Below are positions 30,386 to 40,985 of a stretch of 64,000 bases of DNA, piece after piece (the first letter of the stretch is position 1; the number at the start of each line of letters is the position of its first letter). The position numbers and the translations under genes were made by a program. Origin of the DNA: Aporhodopirellula aestuarii (GTDB lineage: Bacteria; Planctomycetota; Planctomycetia; Pirellulales; Pirellulaceae); NCBI RefSeq assembly GCF_023701485.1, contig NZ_JAMQBK010000059.1, positions 1-64,000 of the forward strand, given 5' to 3'. Under the pieces are notes generated by a model. That model searched no databases. It was not told the origin of the DNA and saw only the letters and a list, made by a program, of their open reading frames with translations.

Positions 30386-33300
30386 ATGAACCGTCAGATC
30401 GACCTTGAACTACTCTTTGCCGCCTTTGCAGTTAAGAAAGCTAATATCGACCGTGAACAACTCAGCGAAGCGGTAGCGAAAACGAGCGTCGGCAACACGA
30501 TCGCCGAGACGTTGGTCAGCTCCGGCATGATCGACGAAACACAACGCCGGGAAATCGATGCCGCCATTGAAAACCACCTGAGCCGGCATCAAAACGACAG
30601 TTCAGCGGGTCTGGCGGCAATCGATCCGCTCCCGTTCCCCTTATCCATTTTCGACCATTTTTTGAAAACCTGCGATCCGGACGATGTCAATCTCGCTGTC
30701 GAGCCCGAATCGCAACTGACCTATCGCACGATTGTCCCTGACGAACTCGGCAACACTTCCTCGAACGTTTCAGGACATCATGCGGTCGACAAAGCCAGCA
30801 TTCCTTCTCGTTTTCGTTCCAAGCGATTTCATGCTCGGGGCGGACTCGGCGAAATCTATCTCGCCACCGACGTGGAAGTCCAACGCGAAGTCGCATTGAA
30901 GGAAATCCAGAATCACTATGCCGATGACCTGGCGAGTCGGCAACTGTTCATCGTCGAAGGTTCCATCACCGGGTCGCTCGAACACCCCGGTGTCGTGCCG
31001 ATTTACGGCATGGGGCAATACGAAGACGGCCGCCCATTTTACGCGATGCGTTTCATTCACGGCGAGAGTTTGAAAGCTGCGATCAAACAGCTTCATTCGG
31101 GCGAGCCTCTTTTTACGAACGCGCGCGACCCTTCGCTCGCGTTGCGGCAACTTCTCAATCGATTCCTCGACGTCTGCAACACGATCCACTACGCGCACAG
31201 TCGCGGGGTACTTCACCGCGATATCAAACCCGACAACATCATGCTCGGGCCTTACGGAGAAACTCTCGTCGTTGATTGGGGACTCGCCGCGATCTATCAA
31301 CGTCAGGGTGCCGATGGTGACGGCACCATCGAAGATTCATTCGACAACCACGCAATCCGATTTGAATCGATCCGTCTGACCGACGCTTCCGATGACAAAG
31401 TCCTCGGCACCGTGCCCTACATGTCGCCCGAGCAGGCACAGGGCCGACAAGCGGAGATGCAACCTTCCAGCGACGTATTCAGCCTCGGCGCGACGCTGTA
31501 TACGATCCTCACCGGGACACTCATGTACTCGGCATCGTCAAACGGACGTCTGCTCGAGCAAGCCAAACTGCGTGAGTCGATTGACGCCACCCAAATCAAT
31601 CCCAGCATCCCCGTTGCGTTGGCCGCCATCTTAGAAAAAGCGACCGCCAAATCCCAATCCGATCGCTACCAAACCGCCAAACAACTCGCGGACGACCTCG
31701 AGGCTTGGCTCGCCGACGAGCCCATTACCGCCTACCAAGAACGTTGGCACGAAAGACTCCGTCGCTGGATGCGACAACACAGAACGTTCGTGACGACCAC
31801 GCTGGCGGCATTGCTGATGTCGATCATCGGACTGAGCATCTTCGCCGTGCTGCTTTCGACGAAAAATGACGAGATCGCCGCACAACGTGACACCGCCGAG
31901 CGCAACCTCGTCGCGGCCCGCCAAGCGGTAAGGGAATCATTCGTCAAAATCAGCGAGGACGAACGGCTCAAAGCTGAAGGACTCGAACAACTCCGCCTCA
32001 ATCTTCTCAAATCGCCCGAACCCTTCTTCGTCGAATTCCTCGCTCAAAAACCAGAAGACCCGCGACTCCGTTTGGAACAGGCCCAGTGGCGATCATTGCT
32101 CGCCGATATCGTTCGCAACACCGAATCACCCGTCGACGCGATCGAACTTTACGAAACGGTTCAGGAAAACCTGCAAAGCCTCGCCGATGATTTCGAATCG
32201 CCAAACTCGTGGCCAGACAAGACGACGGGAATCGAATACGCCAACCTGCGTGCGGCAACGCAATTGCAACTCGCGTCGCTCTATGAGCTGACCGGCCAAT
32301 ACGATCAATCGATCGACCACGCTCGGCGAGCGATTAAATACGCAGAAGAAGTCGTCAGCCCTCAAACGACATTGACGCAGATCGAAGCATTGACGCAATT
32401 GGGGAAAACACAATTCGTCACGGGACAAACCGATGCTGCCATTAAAACGCTCGATACCGCGATCAACCGCCGTGCCTCGGCGAGCGATCTTTTCCCCGAC
32501 GAGTGGCGTCTACGACTCAACCATGCCTTGGTTGCCCGCGCCGACTGCCGGGCGGCAACGGGAGACATTCAAGCTGCGGTCGATGACTGGCAATCGGCAT
32601 TGGATCAGGTCGAATCACTCGAAATCAGCCGCGAAAACAAAATCACCGCGATCGAATTTCGCACCCGCGTTTTGATCGAGATCGCCAGAGAAATCGGAAA
32701 CGCTCGCCTGCCGCATCGTTCACTCAAGTACGCGCAACAAGCACGAGAGCTCGCACAACAACTCGCCAACCGACACCCGGACAACCTCACCTACGCTGAA
32801 CTCCTGATCGACGTTGAAAACACCTTGGTGACAATGCGTGCGATCGCCGGACCGGGCGTCGATCCCGATGCGGTTCGAAACGGGTTGACCAAAGGCATCG
32901 AAATATACGGTCGACTCGTCGACGAAAATCCGCGTGTGGTGATGCGCCGTTATCGCTGGCTCAAAGCTCGTCTGAATCTGGTGTTCGCGGAACTCAGAGC
33001 CGGCAATTCACCGGACGATGCCAAAGCCGAAGCGTCCAAGATTTTGGCTGCCGTCGACGATCTCGCCATGCAGTTTCCGCAGCTGCCCGTGATTCAAGTG
33101 CTCTACGCAAAAACATTGATCAACAACGCCCTGTTGTCGCTGTGGTTTGATGACGGCTCATCGATACCGCAAATCCGGCGACGGTGTGAAGACGCGGCCA
33201 GTGTCTTGAAACGACTGGACGGTTTGCCGGCACGGGTCGATTGCACCGAAACCTGGGCGACCCTCTATTCAGTATTTGGACGAATCGATCAGGCATCAGA

Positions 33301-34471
33301 AAACTGGATCGATGCGGCAAACAAGGAAGTCGAACGACGTGAACTGATGAAACAATTCCCGACGGAGTATTGGGCGTTTCCATTCCCGAACGAACGAAGT
33401 GTCGATTCGCTCGACACCGAAGCGCAATACCGTTTCGCGGCGGGGCAGGTCGACGAGGGTTTCAAAAGACTCGACGACGCAATCGCGATCCGGCAAACGC
33501 TCGTCAGCAGTTTCCCAGCCGAGCCGACGCTTCGCAAAAGCCTCGCACTGTCACTGCGAGACTACGGCGATTGGTTGAAAGAATTCGATCTCGAAAATGC
33601 CGACAGCCGTAGCAATGCGTACACGCGGCAGAGTCTCGATATTCTCAAAGACGTCGAATGGAAGGAATTGGAAAATTCGCAATTGCAATCGATGATCGGC
33701 GACCTCGCACAACTCGCCACGATTCATTCCGCCACCGGAGAAATCGAAACCGCGGTGGAAGACTGCACCCGGGCTCGCGAGGCGGCACTCGAACTGCACC
33801 GTCGCTCACCGACGATCGATCATCTCACGTATCGATTGCTCGTCGACAACCTGCTCATCGGCTATCTGCTCGAACTCAACCGTGACGTCGACGACTTGGT
33901 CAACTCGTTGCACCAGACGGTCACAAGCATGCTGATTGATTACCAACATACCGCGAACGTTCGTGACACCGCGATGCTCGCGTATCGCCAAACCGCAGCC
34001 CACTTTCACAGCAAGAAAAGCTACGAACAGGCAAGGTACTTTTTGTCCGAAGCCTACAAGATCAGCGACGAGAGCCCGCAAGCGTCGACGATCGCCGTCA
34101 ACCTGAGCGACGCGGAGATCCGGCTCGGTTCGTTTCTAGCGGGAACAGAACGATCGGCGCCGTTGCTCAAGCTCGACAATCTCGATGCCATGTCGTACTA
34201 CAACCTCGCAGTCAACTTTTCGCTCGCGATCAGGGCCATAAAGCTCGACACGGCAATGAGCCAACCGGTGAGAGACTCTCTCTCACAGTGGTATCTGACC
34301 AACGCCATCGATGGTCTCGAGAAAGCCACTGCGGGGGGCATTTTTGACGATCCCGTTTGGCGATCGACATTCAAAGGCGATGCCGATCTCAACTCGATCC
34401 GGGACACCGATGCGTTTCGCCAATTTCAGAAACAGCAGATCCCCGCTACCGATCCAACCGACGACCAATAA
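30386..34471 (+). CDS. Ser/Thr protein kinase with membrane span and TPR-like tail
   Basis: The 1361-aa protein has an N-terminal unknown helical region (about 1-95), a PknB-type kinase domain with P-loop ARGGLGEIYLATD (about 147-159), VALKEI (catalytic Lys), catalytic loop VLHRDIKPDN (about 275-284) and activation segment DWGLA (Trp in place of the DFG Phe) and MSPEQAQG. A membrane span follows at about 467-491, then some 870 residues of repeated helical pairs with TPR spacing (for example LASLYELTGQYDQSIDHARRA). So the kinase is probably cytoplasmic and the TPR part outside, acting as a sensor or scaffold. I use the ATG at 30386 because the upstream 43 codons lack family features. Targets are unknown. 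Confidence 0.9.
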   Translation: MNRQIDLELLFAAFAVKKANIDREQLSEAVAKTSVGNTIAETLVSSGMIDETQRREIDAAIENHLSRHQNDSSAGLAAIDPLPFPLSIFDHFLKTCDPDDVNLAVEPESQLTYRTIVPDELGNTSSNVSGHHAVDKASIPSRFRSKRFHARGGLGEIYLATDVEVQREVALKEIQNHYADDLASRQLFIVEGSITGSLEHPGVVPIYGMGQYEDGRPFYAMRFIHGESLKAAIKQLHSGEPLFTNARDPSLALRQLLNRFLDVCNTIHYAHSRGVLHRDIKPDNIMLGPYGETLVVDWGLAAIYQRQGADGDGTIEDSFDNHAIRFESIRLTDASDDKVLGTVPYMSPEQAQGRQAEMQPSSDVFSLGATLYTILTGTLMYSASSNGRLLEQAKLRESIDATQINPSIPVALAAILEKATAKSQSDRYQTAKQLADDLEAWLADEPITAYQERWHERLRRWMRQHRTFVTTTLAALLMSIIGLSIFAVLLSTKNDEIAAQRDTAERNLVAARQAVRESFVKISEDERLKAEGLEQLRLNLLKSPEPFFVEFLAQKPEDPRLRLEQAQWRSLLADIVRNTESPVDAIELYETVQENLQSLADDFESPNSWPDKTTGIEYANLRAATQLQLASLYELTGQYDQSIDHARRAIKYAEEVVSPQTTLTQIEALTQLGKTQFVTGQTDAAIKTLDTAINRRASASDLFPDEWRLRLNHALVARADCRAATGDIQAAVDDWQSALDQVESLEISRENKITAIEFRTRVLIEIAREIGNARLPHRSLKYAQQARELAQQLANRHPDNLTYAELLIDVENTLVTMRAIAGPGVDPDAVRNGLTKGIEIYGRLVDENPRVVMRRYRWLKARLNLVFAELRAGNSPDDAKAEASKILAAVDDLAMQFPQLPVIQVLYAKTLINNALLSLWFDDGSSIPQIRRRCEDAASVLKRLDGLPARVDCTETWATLYSVFGRIDQASENWIDAANKEVERRELMKQFPTEYWAFPFPNERSVDSLDTEAQYRFAAGQVDEGFKRLDDAIAIRQTLVSSFPAEPTLRKSLALSLRDYGDWLKEFDLENADSRSNAYTRQSLDILKDVEWKELENSQLQSMIGDLAQLATIHSATGEIETAVEDCTRAREAALELHRRSPTIDHLTYRLLVDNLLIGYLLELNRDVDDLVNSLHQTVTSMLIDYQHTANVRDTAMLAYRQTAAHFHSKKSYEQARYFLSEAYKISDESPQASTIAVNLSDAEIRLGSFLAGTERSAPLLKLDNLDAMSYYNLAVNFSLAIRAIKLDTAMSQPVRDSLSQWYLTNAIDGLEKATAGGIFDDPVWRSTFKGDADLNSIRDTDAFRQFQKQQIPATDPTDDQ

Positions 34472-34528
34472 CTTATGGAATGCGATTGCGGATCACTTTA
34501 CAAACCGCCTTCGCAACGGGAGCGATTG

Positions 34529-35848
34529 CTAAGCGGCTCGGCGTTGCTGCCTTGCCCGTGAATTGCCAATGCCGAGCATGTCAATCGTTCGGTCATAGGC
34601 TCCGCGATGCTCTTCAACAATCGACTGAGCGGTTCGCCCGAGTTCGTCAGCGGCGGGTATGTCATCGAGGCAACGTCGAACGAACTTTTCGAGCTCAGCC
34701 TCATCGGCAACCCGAACCGCGCCTCCGCCATTGATGAGCCGACCTGCAATCGTATCGAAGTTCTTCGTGTTGGGACCAAACGAGACCGCGCACCCGTAGC
34801 CGGCCGGTTCGAGCATATTTTGCCCGCCCCGGTCGCCAAAACTGCCACCAACGGTCGCGAGATGGGCAACGCCCCACCAGTGTTTTAGCTCGCCAATCGT
34901 GTCAATAAGGATAATCTCGTCGCTCTCCCACTGATCCGCGTATTGGCTGTCATTTCGACTCCGCCGGATCACACGATCACCACTTGTGGTGATTAAGTCG
35001 GCGACGCGGTCAAAACGCTCCGGATGCCTCGGGACGAGGATCAATCGCAACTCGGGGTGCTCCTGACGAAGGCGACGATAAACGCTCAGGGCCAATGCCT
35101 CTTCACCCGACTGGGTACTACCGAAGCACCAGACACGATGCCACGCGTCCACTCCGGCCCAGTTCATTCGGGCGGCGACTTCGGCCGTTTCTCGCGAGCG
35201 GGGAGCGTTGTCGAATTTCAACGATCCCGTTACACGCGTTCGCGTCGGATCGACACCACAATCGACAAATCGCTTGGCCGTCGTGACGTCTTGGCATCCG
35301 ACCGCCGAGAGACGTGAGAAAGTGGGTGCGAGCAGCTTGGCGAACTTCTGATAGCCTGCCGCACTTCGTTCACTCAGTCGCCCGTTAATCACGGCGACCG
35401 GGCATCCGATTCCATCCGCGGCGGCGATCAGGTTGGGCCACAACTCCAGCTCCGCGAGCACCAATTGTTTGCACCGGAGATTGCGGAGCGTGCGAGAAAC
35501 CGCCCACGAGAAATCAAGCGGACAGAAAAAGACCTGGTCGGCCCCAAAAAGTCTTACCGCCAAGTCATACCCGGTGTCGGTCGACGAACTGATCACAATC
35601 CCGGTGTCGGGCGAACGCCGGGCAAGCCGTTTGACGAGTTCGGGCAGCAAACCGACTTCGCCCACGCTCACCGCGTGCAACCAAATCGTCTCTCTGTGAT
35701 CGCCAACCAACTCGGCGGCGCGGCGACGTGACAACCCGAATAGTTTTTGCCCCACACCGCGTCGATAGCGTCCGTGACGAAACATCCGGTACAGGATCAC
35801 CGGTGACAACATCGTCAGCGCAGCGGCGTAAAGCAGATTCAGAAACAT
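34529..35848 (-). CDS. waaA: 3-deoxy-D-manno-octulosonic acid (Kdo) transferase
   Basis: WaaA (KdtA) adds Kdo to lipid A precursors during LPS synthesis. The 439-aa protein starts with a single membrane anchor (FLNLLYAAALTMLSPVILYR) and then the GT30 glycosyltransferase: RRAAELVGDHRETIWLHAVSVGEVGLLPEL, an FCPLDFSWAVSRTLRNL segment, LVLAELELWPNLIAAA, a C-terminal Rossmann part with ILVPRHPERFDRVADL, and GGSFGDRGGQNMLEPAGYG. The ATG at 35848 is chosen because the homology begins there; the frame upstream adds unrelated residues. It lies downstream of secA on the same strand, 141 nt away. Confidence 0.93.
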   Translation of the reverse strand: MFLNLLYAAALTMLSPVILYRMFRHGRYRRGVGQKLFGLSRRRAAELVGDHRETIWLHAVSVGEVGLLPELVKRLARRSPDTGIVISSSTDTGYDLAVRLFGADQVFFCPLDFSWAVSRTLRNLRCKQLVLAELELWPNLIAAADGIGCPVAVINGRLSERSAAGYQKFAKLLAPTFSRLSAVGCQDVTTAKRFVDCGVDPTRTRVTGSLKFDNAPRSRETAEVAARMNWAGVDAWHRVWCFGSTQSGEEALALSVYRRLRQEHPELRLILVPRHPERFDRVADLITTSGDRVIRRSRNDSQYADQWESDEIILIDTIGELKHWWGVAHLATVGGSFGDRGGQNMLEPAGYGCAVSFGPNTKNFDTIAGRLINGGGAVRVADEAELEKFVRRCLDDIPAADELGRTAQSIVEEHRGAYDRTIDMLGIGNSRARQQRRAA

Positions 35849-35989
35849 CCTTGTTCCTTCGAGTTTGTATACGGTCGATGTTGGTCGGCCCGCTCGGCTC
35901 AGCGGCATCACGCCCGCGTCTGCTGGGCGACGGATTAACTCAGAGAGGAATCCGTCCGTCTTTCCGGCAGCGGGTCGCTTTTATCTCTT

Positions 35990-38900
35990 TCAAACCATTT
36001 TTCTCATGCAGCACGATTTGTACTTTTTGCCACTGCCGCATGGGCAAGGCGCATTGCGTCCGACACGTGGTTCTTCCTTGCGGATCGGTTCCGGCTTGGC
36101 TTCTTCCCGATCGCCTTCGCTGCTAGACGCAGCCCGCTGTGCCGCGGTATCGCCTGACAATCTCGCGGTCGAGCCAGCCTCGTGTGCGTCGTCATGGCGG
36201 GCTCGTGCGTCGATCCATGTACTGCGGATAAATTCCTCGTTGAACGATTCCATGCGGAAGATCAGATCGGAAACACGTTCGCCGATCGCACCCCACATCG
36301 TCTCGAACAACCGCATCCCTTCGCGTTTGTATTCGACCTTCGGATCCATTTGGGCATAGCCCTTTAACCCCACGCTGCTGCGGAGGTGATCCATCGTTAG
36401 CAAGTGATTCTTCCACGAATCATCGACGATATTCAGCAGGATCTGACGCTCCATCCGCCGCATCTCCGGATAGTATCGGTCATCGACCGCACCTTGGACT
36501 GCGAGAGTCAGTTCGGCGCGGTTCATCCGCGACAAGTCTTCGACGGTGGTTTCGTGATCCAGATCGCTGCGGAGCCAATCGACGAGTGACTCGAGCTGAC
36601 CGCTGTCACCACTGGCCAACAAAGCGGTCGTTTCGTCGTCGGCACCCGAGAAGATCTCGGCAACCTTCGCAATCGCTTCGTCTTGAGCCACAACCGACGC
36701 ACTTGCGGTCGCCTTGCTGTGTTGGATCAACTGCTGTTTCAGCTCATCGCGGTTGAGCTTGATCTCATCGAGCGACAACTCAGTGTTGAACCGCCCCTTC
36801 ACCCAACCGATCAAGCCTTCACGGTCGAGCGAAACTTGCGTGCCTTGTTTTTCGGTGTACCGCGAGATTCCGGTGAGCACTGGATATTCGGCTTCCTTTT
36901 CCGCATAAGCCGCTTCGGCGCGGAGCATCAGCGATTCGGTGACCGTCCGGCGATCTTCGACATCACGGAACTCTTCCGGGGTGGTCTCGATGCCAAACTT
37001 ATGACGCATCCAACCGCACAGAACTCGCAACCCATACTCGGCATCGAGTAACGGTTCGCCTTCGCTGAGGTCGGTGCTCGCGATCAGTTCGTGAGCCTTC
37101 TCCACAAACGTGTCGACCATCTCATCGCGATCGAGTTTTTTGAGTTGATGATCATCGTATTGGGTTTGCAGACGCGTGTTGGCCCATGTCGCCATGGCCT
37201 TCCAATTCCACTCGTCATCCATACCGCTCGGCAAGTTTTCTTCCACCGCCTCGGCGACCATGACTTCGGCTTTCCGCTCCGCTTGGTCTTTCGCATAGCT
37301 GTCTGCCATCTCGAAATCCATGTTGATGAAATCACGAGAATCGAGCTGGCACTGGAGCTTCGACCCGGCAAACGTCGCGAAGGTATCGACGCCGTAATTC
37401 GGTTCGAGGAAGGTGTCGACGTGTGTTTGGATCTCGGTACGAATCAGTCCGAGAATCATGTTGCGTGACGAGTGACCGTCGAGCAGGTTTTGGCGGTAAC
37501 GGTAAACACGTTTGCGTTGCTCGTCCATGACTTCGTCGTACTCGAGCAGGCTCTTGCGAATTTCGAAGTTGCGTTCTTCGACTTTCTTTTGAGCGGCGGC
37601 GATGCGGCGGGTCACGAGCGTTGATTCGATCGCTTCGCCCTCCTTCATGCCCATCCGTTCCATAATGCTCTTGACGAAATCACCTGCGAAAATCCGCATC
37701 AGATCGTCTTCGAGCGACAGGAAGAATCGGCTGCCACCGGGGTCGCCTTGACGACCGCAACGACCACGGAGCTGCAAGTCGATCCGGCGTGATTCGTGAC
37801 GTTCGGTACCGAGCACGTACAAGCCACCGAGTTGACGCACGACTTCGCCTTCGGCTTTCATGCCTTCGCGTTCGTCGATCACTTTGACGAGTTGATTCCA
37901 CACGTCATCTGGCACTTCCAGACGCGTCGGATAGGTGTGTTGCAGTTGTGCCCACGCCATCGTTTCCGGGTTACCACCGAGAATAATGTCGGTACCCCGA
38001 CCGGCCATGTTAGTGGCAATCGTGACCGCACCGATTCGCCCAGCCTGTGCAACAATCTCGGCTTCACGACCGTGTTGTTTTGCGTTCAGAACACTGTGGG
38101 GGATGCCGCGGCGTTCGAGCATGTGAGCGAGCCGTTCGCTCTTCTCGATGCTGACGGTACCAACGAGTACGGGACGCCCGGCACGCTCGATCGCGATGAT
38201 CTCGCTACGAGCAACCGTGTTCGCGGCCTTCTCGTTCTTGGCAATAATGGTTACCTCATCATCGGTTTCACTTTGGATCTTACCCCAAATTTCGCTGCCG
38301 TCTTTAAGCGACAAGACGTCCCATTTATGGGTCCGTTCGACGTCGTCGGCGATCGCGTTGAATTTGTCTTTTTCGGTGAGGTAAATCAGGTCAGGGTGTT
38401 CAATCCGCTGCATTTGACGGTGCGTTGGGATTGCGACCACTTCGAGTTTGTAGATCTTGTAGAACTCGTCGGCTTCTGTCATCGCCGTACCGGTCATCCC
38501 GGAGAGCTTCTTGTACATCTTGAAGATGTTCTGCAACGAAGCCGTGGCAAACGTTTGTGTTTCCTGCTTGATCGGCACGCCTTCTTTGGCTTCGCAGGCC
38601 TGATGCAAACCATCGGACCATTGCCGGCCCTCCATCAAACGACCGGTAAACTCGTCGACAATGACAATCTGCTTGTCTTTGATCACGTAGTTCACGTCGA
38701 GCTTGTAGAGATAATGTGCTTTGAGCGCGTTATCGATCAGGTGCGGCCATTCCATGTTGCCGGCCGTGTAGAAGCTCTCCACGCCCGCGAGTTCTTCCGC
38801 TGCCCGCACGCCTTCATCGGTCAGCGTGACGTTGTGCTGTTTTTCATCGACGGTGAAGTGGATGTCCTTTTGCAGTTGTCGAGCGACTCGATCGGCCTCG

Positions 38901-39697
38901 GCATAACGTCCCAAATCAAGATCGGCAGGGCCGCTGATGATCAAGGGAGTCCGAGCCTCGTCGATCAGAATATTGTCAACTTCGTCAATGATCGCGTAGT
39001 TAAGCGGCCCTTGGCACTGTTGAGCTTCTCGAGGGAAACGATCGTCGCCCTTGCCGGCCGGACGCATGTTGTCCCGCAGATAATCGAAACCGAATTCGTT
39101 GTTCGTTCCGTAAGTGATGTCGCATTGATAGGCGGCTTGTTTGGCTTCAGTGCTCATCCCCGATTGGATCGCGTTGACCGTCAATCCCAGGTTCATGTAC
39201 AGCGGTGCCATCCATTCCATGTCACGACGGGCGAGATAATCGTTGACCGTGATGACGTGAACACCCTTGCCTTCTAGCGCATTGAGGTAGGCAGCTAGGG
39301 TCGCACAGAGCGTTTTACCTTCCCCGGTGACCATTTCCGCAATCGCACCCGAATGCAAAACCATGCCCCCGATGAGCTGCACGTCGTAGTGCCGCATCCC
39401 GAGGAAACGTTTACTGCCTTCGCGGCAGACGGCGAACGCCTCCACGAGAAGATCGTCGAGCGTTTCACCTTGCCGGAGGCGTTTCCGAAAGTTTTCGGTT
39501 TGGGCACGAAGCTCGGTATCACTCATCGCCTCGTAACGAGACTCCAGAGCGGTAATTTTATCGACGCGTTCTTGCAACCTGGCAACGTGGCGTGCGTTAG
39601 CCGAACCGAAAACGCTGGTGGCGAGCTGACCAACTTTTTCGAAGGTTCCTCCGAAAAGAAGGCCGAGAAGGTCCCAGATGCGCTCGAGGATGGACAT
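35990..39697 (-). CDS. secA: SecA preprotein translocase ATPase, enlarged
   Basis: SecA drives proteins through SecYEG. Standard SecA is about 850-900 aa; this one has 1235. It shows Walker A VTGEGKTL (about 122-129), [15 protein letters not shown] (DEAD-type motif), the preprotein cross-linking region around [28 protein letters not shown], a long helical scaffold/wing and a C-terminal zinc-binding SEC-C tail ([13 protein letters not shown]). Two enlargements stand out: an insertion of about 50 residues ([18 protein letters not shown]...) near residue 455-506, and a wing region (about 790-1060) longer than in model SecA. I start at the ATG before [10 protein letters not shown]. WaaA is downstream and the NIF3-family gene upstream. 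Confidence 0.96.
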   Translation of the reverse strand: MSILERIWDLLGLLFGGTFEKVGQLATSVFGSANARHVARLQERVDKITALESRYEAMSDTELRAQTENFRKRLRQGETLDDLLVEAFAVCREGSKRFLGMRHYDVQLIGGMVLHSGAIAEMVTGEGKTLCATLAAYLNALEGKGVHVITVNDYLARRDMEWMAPLYMNLGLTVNAIQSGMSTEAKQAAYQCDITYGTNNEFGFDYLRDNMRPAGKGDDRFPREAQQCQGPLNYAIIDEVDNILIDEARTPLIISGPADLDLGRYAEADRVARQLQKDIHFTVDEKQHNVTLTDEGVRAAEELAGVESFYTAGNMEWPHLIDNALKAHYLYKLDVNYVIKDKQIVIVDEFTGRLMEGRQWSDGLHQACEAKEGVPIKQETQTFATASLQNIFKMYKKLSGMTGTAMTEADEFYKIYKLEVVAIPTHRQMQRIEHPDLIYLTEKDKFNAIADDVERTHKWDVLSLKDGSEIWGKIQSETDDEVTIIAKNEKAANTVARSEIIAIERAGRPVLVGTVSIEKSERLAHMLERRGIPHSVLNAKQHGREAEIVAQAGRIGAVTIATNMAGRGTDIILGGNPETMAWAQLQHTYPTRLEVPDDVWNQLVKVIDEREGMKAEGEVVRQLGGLYVLGTERHESRRIDLQLRGRCGRQGDPGGSRFFLSLEDDLMRIFAGDFVKSIMERMGMKEGEAIESTLVTRRIAAAQKKVEERNFEIRKSLLEYDEVMDEQRKRVYRYRQNLLDGHSSRNMILGLIRTEIQTHVDTFLEPNYGVDTFATFAGSKLQCQLDSRDFINMDFEMADSYAKDQAERKAEVMVAEAVEENLPSGMDDEWNWKAMATWANTRLQTQYDDHQLKKLDRDEMVDTFVEKAHELIASTDLSEGEPLLDAEYGLRVLCGWMRHKFGIETTPEEFRDVEDRRTVTESLMLRAEAAYAEKEAEYPVLTGISRYTEKQGTQVSLDREGLIGWVKGRFNTELSLDEIKLNRDELKQQLIQHSKATASASVVAQDEAIAKVAEIFSGADDETTALLASGDSGQLESLVDWLRSDLDHETTVEDLSRMNRAELTLAVQGAVDDRYYPEMRRMERQILLNIVDDSWKNHLLTMDHLRSSVGLKGYAQMDPKVEYKREGMRLFETMWGAIGERVSDLIFRMESFNEEFIRSTWIDARARHDDAHEAGSTARLSGDTAAQRAASSSEGDREEAKPEPIRKEEPRVGRNAPCPCGSGKKYKSCCMRKMV

Positions 39698-39752
39698 AGA
39701 TGTTAAGGGGGGCGAGGGCGAAACGGTGCGGTCAGGAAAGGGGAAAAGCGTG

Positions 39753-39768
39753 CGGTTTACGTAAACCG
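39753..39768. promoter_or_regulatory. 16-bp perfect palindrome upstream of secA
   Basis: CGGTTTACGTAAACCG reads the same on both strands. It lies 55-71 bp before the secA ATG and just past the NIF3-family gene's stop, so it could be an operator for secA. There is no T run. Confidence 0.45.
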
Positions 39769-39783
39769 TGCCAGCGTTCAACG

Positions 39784-40677
39784 TTACGGGTTCTGGGAAA
39801 CTGGGTCAACTGCGATCACGTCACGCTCTCTGCGACTCGCCCAGACCTCCGGCCCTGCCTCATTCGCCATTCTGGCTTGGGGCTTGAGGGAAGCCAGCTC
39901 GGTTTGCAAACGCCGGGCCAGAGACTCCATCGCAAACCGTTCACTGGCGTAGTGTCCGACCAGGGCGAGCGATAAACCAGTGTTTTCCGCTTCCAAGCAG
40001 GTGTGAAAGGTTGCCTCGCCGGTGAGCAGCATGTCGCAACCGACCCGTCGGGCGGCTCCCACGAAACTGCCACCACTGCCACATCCGACGCCGATCCGCC
40101 GAACTGGCCGTTGCGGATCGCCCACCAGCCGCGGCAGAGTGGCTCCCGAAAATTCCGCTGCCATGCGAAGGAATTCGTTGGCCGCGACGGCTTCCGGCAA
40201 ATCTCCATAGCGTCCCGCGCCGAGCGGCACCGTGTCGTCGCTGGAAACTGACGATCCTCCGCCGGCGGCAGCCGAGGGAAGCGGCGAGCCGAGTTGCGGG
40301 ATCAATGGCCTGAGGCCCGAAATCTTCATCGCCTCGCACCATTGGTCGTTGATCCCACCGGCCGCGGAATCGTAGGCGGTGTGGGCGCTATATAAAGCAG
40401 TCCCGGATCGGCACAGCCGCCACACCAATTCCCCGGCCGCCGAGTCGGTGTTGATTTTGCCCATCGGTTTAAACGGTAACGGATGGTGGGCGATGATCAG
40501 ATCGACGTTTTCGTCCTCCGCTTCACTGACAACGGCAGGCGTCACCGTAAGGCAAGTCATCACTCGGGCGGCCGGAGCCGAACGATTGCCCAATAGCAAT
40601 CCTACGTTGTCCCAATCCTCAGCGAGCCGCAGCGGCGCGATTTCGGACATCGCTTGACAGAGATGAAGCACTTGCAT
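39784..40677 (-). CDS. NIF3-family dinuclear metal-binding protein
   Basis: The 297-aa protein belongs to the NIF3/YbgI/DUF34 family, hexameric proteins with a dinuclear metal site whose biochemical role is still disputed (some members show GTP cyclohydrolase-like activity). Signatures are the start [27 protein letters not shown] (metal-binding His pair), [16 protein letters not shown] (further metal ligands) and near the C-terminus [32 protein letters not shown]. The start at 40677 fits the family; the frame upstream is unrelated. It is the first gene of the secA-waaA run on the minus strand. Confidence 0.9.
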   Translation of the reverse strand: MQVLHLCQAMSEIAPLRLAEDWDNVGLLLGNRSAPAARVMTCLTVTPAVVSEAEDENVDLIIAHHPLPFKPMGKINTDSAAGELVWRLCRSGTALYSAHTAYDSAAGGINDQWCEAMKISGLRPLIPQLGSPLPSAAAGGGSSVSSDDTVPLGAGRYGDLPEAVAANEFLRMAAEFSGATLPRLVGDPQRPVRRIGVGCGSGGSFVGAARRVGCDMLLTGEATFHTCLEAENTGLSLALVGHYASERFAMESLARRLQTELASLKPQARMANEAGPEVWASRRERDVIAVDPVSQNP

Positions 40678-40985
40678 GGGACGTGAACAGTCGGTGTGAC
40701 AGGGAAGATGTTTCGGCCGAGACGCTTTTTGGGGCGGAAAAATGCCAGCGTATCGACCGCTATTCCAACCGTAAACGCCTCGAAACTTCCTCCCCAAGTC
40801 ACCGCGAAGGCTCGGACTCGCCCCCGCGCAATTCACCTCGGATCAACCGAACGATCACATGGACGGAGAAAATCTTGCAACACCCATGATTGCCGCGATC
40901 GGGCATCCTATCGGCCGCGTCTCAAACGTTATCTTGGAATAAACTCGCAACGTTGCCTCCAACGCATTCACACAGGGAACCTGTC

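Noticed and set aside
37796-39277. A 493-aa open frame on the plus strand, inside secA
   Set aside because: It is an antisense shadow of SecA; it has no known domain and the opposite strand encodes clear SecA motifs.
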